From JBAXLO01 sp037134755 (GTDB lineage Bacteria > Bacteroidota > Bacteroidia > Bacteroidales > JACABE01), in the NCBI GenBank assembly GCA_037134755.1, contig JBAXLO010000070.1, positions 1 through 19,393 on the forward strand: a DNA stretch of 19,393 bases, given 5' to 3'. Both the position numbers and the translations under genes were made by a program. Positions 1 to 8,025 of the stretch are shown one piece after another (the first letter of the stretch is position 1; every line of letters starts with the position of its first letter). The notes below the pieces were generated by a model. It searched no databases, was not told where the DNA came from, and worked only from the letters and a program-made list of their open reading frames with translations.

Positions 1-39
1 TATTATATGAATTATAAATAGAATGTTATTAAAAATAAG

Positions 40-47
40 TATATTTG
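40..47 (+). promoter_or_regulatory. candidate -7 promoter box for the GAF histidine kinase
   Basis: TATATTTG fits the Bacteroidota -7 consensus TAnnTTTG. It would give a leader of about 80 bases before the ATG at 138. No clear TTTG -33 element is seen at the expected distance, so this rests on one short box in A+T-rich DNA. The rest of bases 1-137 shows nothing else I can support. Confidence 0.3.
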
Positions 48-137
48 CAGAATGATTATAAACTATTCTATTCATAAACAAAAGATAGAGATTAGTTGTT
101 ATCTTATTATTAGAAATTTATTTAATTTAAAGAAACA

Positions 138-1343
138 ATGATAAAGCCACAGATTCCGATTGATGAGGATAAGAGGTTGCTTGCCTTAAAAGAATATTCA
201 ATTTTAGATACGCTTCCCGAAAAGGAATATGATGATATCACTTATTTAGCATCGCAGATATGTGGAACTCCTATCTCATTGATTAGTCTTATTGATGATA
301 AAAGGCAATGGTTTAAGTCTCATCACGGGCTTGATGCCACCGAAACTCCCAAGGAAATAGCTTTTTGCGCCCACGCTATTAATGACAAAAATAATATATT
401 TATCATTAATGATTCACGTAAAGATGAACGTTTCCACGACAATCCATTAGTTACTGATGACCCATATGTGATTTTTTATGCAGGTGTTCCTTTGATTAGT
501 TCGGATGGGTATCCATTGGGTACTCTTTGTGTTATTGATAATAAGCCAAACAAATTGGATGACTCTCAATTAAAGGCTTTGCAGGCTTTGACCAACCAGT
601 TGATGAATCTTTTTGAATTAAGAAAGAAATCAATAGAATTGCAAACTAAAATATTTGAGATAGAAACTCAAAACAAAGGTTTGGAGCAATTTGCCCGTAT
701 AGCTGCTCATGATATTAAATCTCCGCTTAACAGCATTATTATGATGTCGGAGTTTTTCGAAATGAGTTATGGTGAGCAATTAGATGCTGAAGGTTTAGAT
801 TTTTTAAAACTCATAAGTAATTCATCTGCTAAACTTGTTGAACTTATTGACGGCATCTTACAATACAGCAAAAATGCCAGGCTATTATCCGAAAACAAAG
901 AGGATATTAATATAAAATCAATAGTCGAAGAATTAATACCTTTAGTTGATCCTAAAAATGAAGTTAAGATCAACTTTACTAATGAAGATGACTCCTTAGT
1001 TTACACAAATAAAATAGCAATTAAGCAAATATTTATCAATTTGCTTACTAATGCAGTAAAATATAATGATAAAGAAGAAATTCTGTTAACAGTTGCCATC
1101 GAAAATATCAACGAATTTGTAAAGGTAAATGTAATTGATAACGGTCAAGGGATAAAGGAAGAAGATATTGAAAAAGCTTTTAAGATATTTGAGGTGTTAT
1201 CGAATGCTGACAGATATGGCGAAAAAGGAAACGGCATAGGACTGGCTACCGTTAAATCTCTAGTCGAAGGTTTGGGTGGAACTATTACCTTAAAATCGGA
1301 AGTAGGCAAAGGCTCTAACTTTGAGTTTACTATTAAAAAATAA
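138..1343 (+). CDS. GAF-domain sensor histidine kinase, soluble
   Basis: A 401-residue cytoplasmic sensor kinase that should autophosphorylate on histidine and pass phosphate to an unidentified response regulator. Residues about 25-160 form a GAF domain of the type found in many Bacteroidota kinases, with FCAHAI near 76-81 and GVPL near 116-119. A short linker helix leads to the HisKA domain with the H-box AAHDIKSPLN (phosphoacceptor His191). The HATPase_c domain follows, with N-box NLLTNAVKYN (301-310), G1 box DNGQGI (334-339) and G2 box GNGIGLA (364-370). No signal peptide or membrane segment is visible, so the signal is probably cytosolic. The ATG at 138 gives the complete GAF domain. No response regulator lies beside it, so it appears to be an orphan kinase. 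Family assignment is firm; ligand and partner are unknown. Confidence 0.93.
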   Translation: MIKPQIPIDEDKRLLALKEYSILDTLPEKEYDDITYLASQICGTPISLISLIDDKRQWFKSHHGLDATETPKEIAFCAHAINDKNNIFIINDSRKDERFHDNPLVTDDPYVIFYAGVPLISSDGYPLGTLCVIDNKPNKLDDSQLKALQALTNQLMNLFELRKKSIELQTKIFEIETQNKGLEQFARIAAHDIKSPLNSIIMMSEFFEMSYGEQLDAEGLDFLKLISNSSAKLVELIDGILQYSKNARLLSENKEDINIKSIVEELIPLVDPKNEVKINFTNEDDSLVYTNKIAIKQIFINLLTNAVKYNDKEEILLTVAIENINEFVKVNVIDNGQGIKEEDIEKAFKIFEVLSNADRYGEKGNGIGLATVKSLVEGLGGTITLKSEVGKGSNFEFTIKK

Positions 1344-1410
1344 AATACCTTTTACAAATATCAATAAAAAAGTGAATGTTTTGCAAGGTGTATTCTATGA
1401 AGCATCTATA

Positions 1411-1436
1411 AAATAAAATTTGACTAACTTTTATTT
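1411..1436. other. A/T-only inverted repeat downstream of the kinase
   Basis: AAATAAAA (1411-1418) and TTTTATTT (1429-1436) are perfect inverted repeats around a 10-base loop, about 70 bases after the kinase stop. With no G-C pairs it is a weak hairpin and only a poor terminator candidate. Nothing else stands out between 1344 and 1465. Confidence 0.25.
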
Positions 1437-1465
1437 AAAATAGACCCAAAAAGAGGAAATAAGTG

Positions 1466-1752
1466 CAATCCTAAGTTGGGGCAGCAAGGTTTTTTCATTT
1501 TTTCGCCAATCCTAAGTTTGAGTATGAAAGAATCGTTTACTTTATTCCTACTCTAAATTAAAATGGAAGAGATTTGTTTAGTTTATGACCATTCAAAGTT
1601 TGAGTGCGAAAGAATCGTTTACTTTATTCCAATTCTAAATTAAAATGGAAGTAATTTATTTACTTTTCGACCACTCCAAGTTGGAGTACGTCCAAAAGAT
1701 GAAAATCAAATAAACCGAAAGATTGAGTACATCAAAATCATAAAAATAAAGC
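1466..1752. repeat. degenerate tandem array, 41-base period, seven units with an 82-base A-B-A-B core
   Basis: Seven consecutive 41-base units can be laid out at 1466, 1507, 1548, 1589, 1630, 1671 and 1712. The units at 1507 and 1589 match at about 36 of 41 bases and share 22 identical bases (1526-1547 and 1608-1629). Those at 1548 and 1630 match at about 33 of 41. Neighbouring A and B units match at about 25 of 41, and the last two units at about 26 of 41, so an old 41-base monomer seems to have been re-amplified as an 82-base dimer. Several units carry a short palindrome, clearest as ACTCCAA-G-TTGGAGT at 1673-1687. Forty-one is not a multiple of three, so this is not a coding repeat. It lies between the 3' ends of two convergent genes. 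Bases 1753-1821 show nothing further. Confidence 0.8.
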
Positions 1753-1821
1753 TTTCACAAAATATGGGTAGAGAGGTTTTATTGTTTTTGGTATGATTTT
1801 TTGTTTGGGTATGATAAAAAT

Positions 1822-3279
1822 CTATTTAACGTAAGTAGTGTCTTTTCGTTTATAAAGATCATATTGTATGGTAGGTATGTCAACCTTAGTGTAATTAACC
1901 AAAGTATCTTCTTTGATAGTATTGTCGATTATGCAATAGTTATTTTTGTAATCAGGAATCAAACTAATATTAAAATATCTAATAAGATAACATTGCATGT
2001 CCCAGTTGTTCCAAATATCACGCGGCACCGAAACAGAAGTATGTCCGGGTACCACTTTGCCAATAAGATACACGTCGTGCAACAGCTCCTTGTGTCGACT
2101 GTACTTTCCTTTTTGCATTATCGAAAAACTAATAACAACTGCTAACAATATGGCAGTTGTCGAAAAAAAAATCTTAAACTTAATACCATTTATATTAATT
2201 AAATCTATAAGATTTGCGATAACAGGTGAAATCAGAACAGCTAAACCAAGGGCGAAAAAGGGTAAGGCAGGCACAAAATAAAATCCTTTTTGCACCAAAG
2301 TTAGCATCAAAGGTGCCGAAGCCGACAAGCCTATCAGTAAAAAGAATACCCAGGCTTTAATGTTTTTATTCATTTTTGTCTTCATCTTTTTAATTTTAAC
2401 AATAGAAAAGATGATGCCAACAAAAAGCATTTGCGGAATTAATTCGGCAAATAATCGCAACAAAATGTAGAATCTGTTGCCTACAAAGTGGTCGTTATTT
2501 ATTCTTTGCAATACTCTTTTAAAGATATATGCCGATAAACTTTCGCTACTTTCGGGTATCCTAAACAAAATAAAGTAAGCTATAAGTGGAATGCTAATTA
2601 TTATGATGCTTTGCAGCAATGCTTTTGTAAAGCTATGTTTTTTAAAGATTATCCAATATAAAAGAGGTATTATGATAGGGAAAAAACCCGGAAAACCTTT
2701 GCTTAATGTTGCCATAAATATAAAAATTCCGGCAATTATTAGTTTTATTATCCGGATCTTTTCGGATTGTAATGATTGATAAATCAAAATTGCGGCGCTT
2801 AACACAAAAATCCCCATCGTGTTTTCGAGCATATTATTTTCAAACGACCAATAACAAATCGGTATCGTTATCCATAAGATTATAGGAAGCCACCCAATTT
2901 TCGTTAGTCGGATATTATTTTTAAAAATATCTTTCCAAAGTTTGTTGATAAGTATTGCAGTAATGCACATTGTGACGAAAGTGTAGAGACGCTCCACATA
3001 CATGCTGTCGCCAAATAATTTGAAGAACAAAGCTTGAATTCCAAACACTAAAGGAGGCTGTTCGTGAAAGGCAGGTAATTGCGACACGCCTAAAACACTA
3101 AATTGAGGGAACCAAAATGTGCCGATGCCTTGGCTTAAATTATGCGACACACTTGTGTAAAGCATTGCATCCATAAACATTCCGTCTTGAATGAGCTTGG
3201 GAAGCGTAAGGCCGATTAAAGTACCAAAGGCAATCAACCAGAAGGGTGTTTGTTTGCTATTTAGTATTTTTTCAAACAT
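1822..3279 (-). CDS. ArnT/PMT-like integral-membrane glycosyltransferase
   Basis: A 485-residue polytopic membrane protein of the dolichyl-phosphate-mannose/ArnT (GT-C, PMT_2) type. Such enzymes move a sugar from a polyprenyl-phosphate donor onto lipid, glycan or protein at the outer face of the inner membrane. The first hydrophobic helix is at about 13-30. The loop after it carries acidic residues Asp32 and Asp37 (DGMFMDAMLYT), where this superfamily keeps its catalytic aspartate. HEQPPL (72-77) matches the conserved H-x-PPL motif after the first loop. About ten further hydrophobic segments follow, then a small soluble C-terminal tail from about residue 400. It lies 72 bases downstream of a large hybrid kinase on the same strand, with a hairpin in between. 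Fold and class are well supported; donor and acceptor cannot be read from sequence. Confidence 0.85.
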   Translation of the reverse strand: MFEKILNSKQTPFWLIAFGTLIGLTLPKLIQDGMFMDAMLYTSVSHNLSQGIGTFWFPQFSVLGVSQLPAFHEQPPLVFGIQALFFKLFGDSMYVERLYTFVTMCITAILINKLWKDIFKNNIRLTKIGWLPIILWITIPICYWSFENNMLENTMGIFVLSAAILIYQSLQSEKIRIIKLIIAGIFIFMATLSKGFPGFFPIIIPLLYWIIFKKHSFTKALLQSIIIISIPLIAYFILFRIPESSESLSAYIFKRVLQRINNDHFVGNRFYILLRLFAELIPQMLFVGIIFSIVKIKKMKTKMNKNIKAWVFFLLIGLSASAPLMLTLVQKGFYFVPALPFFALGLAVLISPVIANLIDLININGIKFKIFFSTTAILLAVVISFSIMQKGKYSRHKELLHDVYLIGKVVPGHTSVSVPRDIWNNWDMQCYLIRYFNISLIPDYKNNYCIIDNTIKEDTLVNYTKVDIPTIQYDLYKRKDTTYVK

Positions 3280-3293
3280 ATTAATCTAATGAA

Positions 3294-3317
3294 AACACTT
3301 TAATTTATTAAGGTGTT
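3294..3317 (-). terminator. hairpin between the large kinase and the glycosyltransferase
   Basis: AACACTTTAAT (3294-3304) and ATTAAGGTGTT (3307-3317) pair over 11 positions with one G-T wobble. Read on the minus strand, the hairpin is followed by TTTTC and then closely by the ATG of the glycosyltransferase. It could be a weak terminator of the kinase transcript or a structure that limits read-through. It is A+T-rich and has only a short T run, so the call is tentative. Confidence 0.35.
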
Positions 3318-3351
3318 AATGAATATTTATTTTAGATACTATTGTATAAAA

Positions 3352-6180
3352 TCAGCTCTTAGGAATAGTAAAATAAAACTTACTTCCATGTCCGGGTTCA
3401 CTTTCAACCCAGATTTTACCATTATGTTTATTTATAAATTCTTTACATAAAATAAGCCCTAAACCCGTGCCTTTCTCCTTGTTTGTGCCGGCTGTTGAAT
3501 AGGTTTGGTCAATACGGAAGAGCTTTTTAATAACATCTTGTTTCATTCCAACACCATTATCAGATATTGTTATTAAAACTTCCGTTTTTTTCTGTTCTAT
3601 ATTAATAGTAACAGTGCCTCCTGTAAAAGTAAATTTAATTGCATTAGAAATAAGATTCCTCAGTATCGTACTAATCATCGACTTGTCGGCAAAAACAGGA
3701 GCACTTCGTGGGAACTCTTTGATGATAGTAATGGATTTTTGCTGAGCCGAATCATTCGACATATCTAAGATATCATTCACTAGAGAGATGGCTTCAAAAT
3801 ATTCAGGATTAAATTCCATTTTACCAGTCTGGGAATACGACCACTCCATCAAATTAGTTAACAAATTTAAAGCCCTTTGAGAAGAAGTATGAATAATTTG
3901 CGAATACTCTTCAATATTATCATATTCTTTTTCTTGCACATTTTCGACAAGTAGATCGCTAAAACCCATGATTGCATTAAATGGACTCCTAAGATCATGT
4001 GCTATAATTGAGAAAAACTTATCTTTAGTAGCATTAAGATCACGCAAACTGGTTTCATTTTCTTTCAATTTAAGCTCCACCATTTTTTTCTGAATAATAA
4101 TTCCGCATTGCTTAACTAAGCTTTCGATAAAGCTACTGTCATCAATCACAGTTTTATTGAAAGTAATAAAATGAATTGCTGCCAGCAATTTTTCATCTTT
4201 ATTAATACCAATAGTGTATATCTTATGTATGCCGATTAGTTTTTCAATAGCTTTTGCAGCAATCGAAGGAAATTCTGTAGCAGCAAACTCAGCTAAGCCC
4301 CCATTAAATTCGATAAAATCACCGGATTTAAAATATTTATCATGTTTAGGAAGAAGTCTAAATCTTTTTCCAACAGGATTGAATCCCGAAATACTCAGTG
4401 CTTTATTTAACAAACTATTATTAATACCTGCAATATTTTCAAGACAAGTATCATTATTTTGTTCATCTACCGAAACAATAAGAATAATTGTATTTGGAAA
4501 TCGAGTGTTTAAAGTTTCAGCAATATACTTATAAATACAGTTTAAGGTCTGCAAAGTAAGCATTTCGGATGCAATTTGATTTAATAGTTTAAACTTTAAT
4601 TCGCTTTCAACTAATATCTTTTCATTAAGCTTTCGCTCAGTAATATCTCTTGCAGTGCAAATAATAACATTTTGTCCAAAAAAAGTTCCTTTATTAGCAA
4701 CAACTTCTTTAGGGAAAGGGCTATTATCTTTCCTCCTTCCCCAAAATTCGAATTGTTGAGTTTCGCCGGTATTAAATGTTTTTTCTAAAAGATTGTTGAT
4801 ATACCCTAGATCATTCATTCCTTCCGGAGATAGGAATTCTGGCGTTTTACCTATAATCTCTTTACGATTATAACCATACATTTTTTCTGCACCGGAATTC
4901 ACATCTAAAAAAACACCATCTTTATCTAAAATATAGATAGCTTCTGTTACAGTATTGAATAAATCAAGATAACTTTTGTCGCTTTCTTTTAAAGCTTCAA
5001 TAGCATGTAAACGCTTGGTGATGTCTCTAAAACTCCACACACGGCCAATGTTTTTAGTATCTAATTTTTGAGCTTGAGAATAACGCTCAAAAGTCCGACC
5101 ATCTTTAAACTCTAAAATATCAAAGGAAGTTTCTTCATCATTTAAATATAATTCTTTTACTTTTTTCAAAAAACTTTCAGGATCTTCAAATAAGTCCATC
5201 ACAAAAGCTAATAACTTAGCATCATCTCTTGTTAATAATATTGATTCAGGAACCTGAAACAATTCAACAAACTTATTATTATAATCGGCAATGTGCCCAT
5301 CTTTATCCACAACAAGAATACCATCGGCAGTGGATTCAAGAGTGGCAGTTAATAAAGATAAAGATTCCTTAAGTTCCTCCTCAGCTCTTTTGCGTTCAGT
5401 AATATCTCTAACAAAACCACAATTATATTCTTTCCCTCCAAAAAACATATAGTTGGCACGAATCTCAACCGGAATAATTTTTTTTGATTTTGATATGTGG
5501 AAGCTTTCAATAATTAAATTCCCTGATTTTTTTAATTCCTCCCAATGCTTTGGCCAAGTTAATGCTCGTTCAGTTGATACAATATCTTTTATCGACATCT
5601 TTAAGAATTCATCCTTAGTGTAGCCAAGCATAATACAAGCAGCATCATTTAAATACTCAAATTTACCATCAGCTCTAACCCAATAAACAGCATCAGCCAT
5701 CCTATCCATTGCAAATTGGTAATATCTTAAACTTTCTTCAATGGTTTTAAGAATATTAATATCATTTAATAATTGTTCTTTCTTCAAACTTAAATCAAGT
5801 TGTGTCTTAACTCTTGCTAATACTTCATCTTTATAAAAAGGTTTTATTATAAAATCAGCTGCACCTAGACTAAATCCTTTTGTCTTTGCAGGTTCATCAT
5901 TCAAAGCACTAATAAATATAATAGGTATGTTTTTTGAAGATTCATCTGCTTTAAGTTTCCTGCATACTTCATAACCATCTATATCAGGCAACATAATATC
6001 TAATAGTATTAAAGAAAACTGTTTTTCTTTAATACTTAACAACGCCTTAACCCCATTATTGGCGGTACTAACTTTATAACCGACAATAGTAAGCAAAGCT
6101 GATAATAATTCAAGAGTATCATCAGAGTCATCAACGATAAGTATATCGTATTCAAGATTTGTAATCGTATTTAGTTCCAT
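3352..6180 (-). CDS. REC-PAS-PAS-PAS-GAF histidine kinase
   Basis: A 942-residue soluble signalling protein. Residues about 12-128 form a receiver domain with acidic pair Asp17/Asp18, phosphoacceptor Asp61 (LLDIMLPDIDGY), Ser91 and the conserved KP at 113-114. Three PAS domains follow, at about 155-270, 275-395 and 400-520, the first and third ending in a PAC-type DITERK motif and the second in DITKR. A divergent GAF-like region spans about 540-690. The HisKA H-box (IIAHDLRSPFNAI) places the phosphoacceptor at His728, and HATPase_c has N-box Asn846, G1 box DNGVGM (about 874-879) and G2 box GTGLGL (about 904-909). With the receiver at the N-terminus, it probably takes phosphate from another kinase or gates its own activity. 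No transmembrane segment is present. It is divergent to the phosphoglycosyl transferase gene, so a link to envelope polysaccharide control is possible but is only inference. Confidence 0.92.
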   Translation of the reverse strand: MELNTITNLEYDILIVDDSDDTLELLSALLTIVGYKVSTANNGVKALLSIKEKQFSLILLDIMLPDIDGYEVCRKLKADESSKNIPIIFISALNDEPAKTKGFSLGAADFIIKPFYKDEVLARVKTQLDLSLKKEQLLNDINILKTIEESLRYYQFAMDRMADAVYWVRADGKFEYLNDAACIMLGYTKDEFLKMSIKDIVSTERALTWPKHWEELKKSGNLIIESFHISKSKKIIPVEIRANYMFFGGKEYNCGFVRDITERKRAEEELKESLSLLTATLESTADGILVVDKDGHIADYNNKFVELFQVPESILLTRDDAKLLAFVMDLFEDPESFLKKVKELYLNDEETSFDILEFKDGRTFERYSQAQKLDTKNIGRVWSFRDITKRLHAIEALKESDKSYLDLFNTVTEAIYILDKDGVFLDVNSGAEKMYGYNRKEIIGKTPEFLSPEGMNDLGYINNLLEKTFNTGETQQFEFWGRRKDNSPFPKEVVANKGTFFGQNVIICTARDITERKLNEKILVESELKFKLLNQIASEMLTLQTLNCIYKYIAETLNTRFPNTIILIVSVDEQNNDTCLENIAGINNSLLNKALSISGFNPVGKRFRLLPKHDKYFKSGDFIEFNGGLAEFAATEFPSIAAKAIEKLIGIHKIYTIGINKDEKLLAAIHFITFNKTVIDDSSFIESLVKQCGIIIQKKMVELKLKENETSLRDLNATKDKFFSIIAHDLRSPFNAIMGFSDLLVENVQEKEYDNIEEYSQIIHTSSQRALNLLTNLMEWSYSQTGKMEFNPEYFEAISLVNDILDMSNDSAQQKSITIIKEFPRSAPVFADKSMISTILRNLISNAIKFTFTGGTVTINIEQKKTEVLITISDNGVGMKQDVIKKLFRIDQTYSTAGTNKEKGTGLGLILCKEFINKHNGKIWVESEPGHGSKFYFTIPKS

Positions 6181-6236
6181 TTTATTTACCAGTTTTATTA
6201 TATTAATATGATAATAAGAATGTGATTTATATTTTA

Positions 6237-6244
6237 CAAAATTA
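6237..6244 (-). promoter_or_regulatory. candidate -7 box for the large kinase
   Basis: Read on the minus strand this is TAATTTTG, matching TAnnTTTG, about 57 bases from the kinase ATG. A TTTG lies at 6257-6260 (minus), but the 12-base spacing is too short for a normal -33 element. Support is limited to the single box and its position. Confidence 0.35.
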
Positions 6245-6339
6245 ATAATATTAAATCAAAACGCATCTTTTATTTTTTAAATAATAGGATAAAAGCAGAA
6301 AATCGCAATAAAAACAAATTATTTAATACAATTTTAGTT

Positions 6340-6362
6340 ATTGATTGTTATATACAACCAAT
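6340..6362. promoter_or_regulatory. imperfect palindrome in the divergent promoter region
   Basis: ATTGATTGT and ACAACCAAT form 9-base arms, 8 of 9 complementary, around a 5-base centre. The palindrome sits between the divergent starts of the large kinase and the phosphoglycosyl transferase, upstream of the latter's -7 box. This suits a dimeric regulator, but A+T-rich DNA produces such palindromes by chance. Confidence 0.3.
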
Positions 6363-6413
6363 GTTAATTATAAATTAATTTATAAAACCTAATTCCAACA
6401 TAAAAATATTTAG

Positions 6414-6421
6414 TATCTTTG
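6414..6421 (+). promoter_or_regulatory. -7 promoter box for the phosphoglycosyl transferase
   Basis: TATCTTTG matches TAnnTTTG exactly. The predicted start would fall about 10 bases before the ATG at 6438, giving a very short leader without a Shine-Dalgarno sequence. No -33 TTTG is seen at the usual distance. Confidence 0.45.
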
Positions 6422-6437
6422 ACCTCTAATTTACGAC

Positions 6438-7970
6438 ATGAAAATACAAAAACACAGAAAGACTAATTACTACTATATAGTGATTGATATAATGATTATG
6501 TCAATCTTTTACATGTTTGTAATGTGGTATATGCCGGGCACGGTTCATCGTTATCTTCCTAAATACACTCCACCATTTCTACTCTTTTGCTTAATTTATG
6601 CTGTTGTTGGCATAGTAAGTTCTAAATATATTGATGTAAGAGGGCAATCTATCGGAAAAAGCTTTAAGAATATTACTATTGCTGACCTTATATCCTTAGG
6701 AGTAGCCTATATATTTATACATTTTAACCCCCGATTTAATTATTCTCCAATGATATTAGAGGGCTTGGTTTTAGCCACCTATATTTTCGAATTACTTCTT
6801 ATTGGAGCAGTGTATGCTTTTAAAAGGTCAATGGAAGCAGATAATTTTAATTTACAGGAAGAATTAAATAAGGGTCCTGAAGTTATTCTACCTTTAAAAA
6901 AAACACATATATTAGATGAAATTTCTAAGAAAAGGATAGAAAATATTATTATAGAAGAATCAGGAACTGAAGTTTATCAATTTTTAGAAAAGAACTCAGA
7001 TTTATATTCTAGTGGTACAATTGTTGTATCAACAACAACACGTTTTAATGTTTTAAATCAGCCGGAAGATTATTATAATTCTATTATTAATCTGCAAAAG
7101 ATAAACGATACAAAACGTATAAATAAATTTTTCGAAGCTGTTAATCTTAAGTTAGCACATAAGGGTATTTTTGTGGGCTTTGTAGAGACAAAAAATCTGC
7201 GTAAGCAAAGAATTTTAAAAAAGTTCTTTCCACCATTTAATTACATTTATTATATAATTGATTTCCTATTTAAAAGAATTGCTCCTAAATTTTTTCTCAC
7301 TAAAAATCTTTATTTTTTAATAACAGGTGGAAATAATAGGGTTATTACTAAAGCGGAAACCTTTGGAAGACTTTATTCCTGTGGTTTCGAAATAGTAAAC
7401 GAAGAGATTATTGACAATTATTTATACTTTGTTGTACGAAAGATTAAAGAACCATTATTCCCTCAAGATCCAACTTATGGCCCTATTATTAAATTAAAAA
7501 GAGTTGGTAAGGATGGTAAAATATTTAATGTTTACAAAATGCGCACTATGCATCCTTATGCAGAATATCTGCAAGCTTATATTTTTGATAAAAATCAACT
7601 TGAAGAAGGTGGTAAATTTAAAGATGATTTCAGGGTATCAACTATCGGTAAGATTATGCGTAAGTTTTGGTTAGATGAGTTACCAATGATCGTTAACTGG
7701 CTACAAGGCGATATGAAATTAGTTGGAGTAAGACCTTTAAGTAAACATTATTATGGTTTATATAAAAAAGAATTGCAACAACGCAGAGTTGAATATAAAC
7801 CTGGTTTGGTTCCTCCTTTTTATGCAGATATGCCTAAAACTTTAGAAGAAATTATGGCGTCGGAAACAAAATATTTGGATGCTTATGATAAAAGCCCATT
7901 GTTTACAGATATTCGTTATTTCTTTAAAGCTTTCTGGAATATAATTATAAAGAAAGCAAGAAGCGCTTAA
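6438..7970 (+). CDS. atypical phosphoglycosyl transferase (bacterial sugar transferase family)
   Basis: A 510-residue membrane enzyme that probably starts a surface glycan by moving a sugar-1-phosphate from a nucleotide sugar to undecaprenyl phosphate. Residues about 10-130 contain four hydrophobic segments. A soluble middle region (about 150-335) looks like the second half of a class I methyltransferase fold, with a GIFVGF strand near 243-248 and ETFGRLYSCGFEIV near 307-320. The C-terminal domain from about 345 is the sugar transferase core: RVGKDGK (355-361), YKMRTM (366-371), the catalytic Asp-Glu dyad in DELP (413-416), and VGVRPL (429-434). The hydrophobic hairpin normally just before the RxGxxGxxF motif is not obvious, so membrane attachment may come from the N-terminal helices. 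It pairs with the Wzi-like gene 55 bases downstream. The C-terminal assignment is strong; sugar specificity and the middle domain are uncertain. Confidence 0.85.
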   Translation: MKIQKHRKTNYYYIVIDIMIMSIFYMFVMWYMPGTVHRYLPKYTPPFLLFCLIYAVVGIVSSKYIDVRGQSIGKSFKNITIADLISLGVAYIFIHFNPRFNYSPMILEGLVLATYIFELLLIGAVYAFKRSMEADNFNLQEELNKGPEVILPLKKTHILDEISKKRIENIIIEESGTEVYQFLEKNSDLYSSGTIVVSTTTRFNVLNQPEDYYNSIINLQKINDTKRINKFFEAVNLKLAHKGIFVGFVETKNLRKQRILKKFFPPFNYIYYIIDFLFKRIAPKFFLTKNLYFLITGGNNRVITKAETFGRLYSCGFEIVNEEIIDNYLYFVVRKIKEPLFPQDPTYGPIIKLKRVGKDGKIFNVYKMRTMHPYAEYLQAYIFDKNQLEEGGKFKDDFRVSTIGKIMRKFWLDELPMIVNWLQGDMKLVGVRPLSKHYYGLYKKELQQRRVEYKPGLVPPFYADMPKTLEEIMASETKYLDAYDKSPLFTDIRYFFKAFWNIIIKKARSA

Positions 7971-8025
7971 TTCTTTTGTACTTGTATTAGTACTTAAAGT
8001 TTCTATTTATTAAATTAAAATTCCC

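Noticed and set aside
1673..1687. Short palindrome as an intrinsic terminator for the convergent genes
   Set aside because: The 7-base arms are separated by one base and there is no adjacent T run; it is better explained as part of the 41-base repeat unit.
1801..2145. 114-codon + strand open frame at the end of the glycosyltransferase
   Set aside because: It is antisense to a well-supported membrane glycosyltransferase and has no recognisable protein features.
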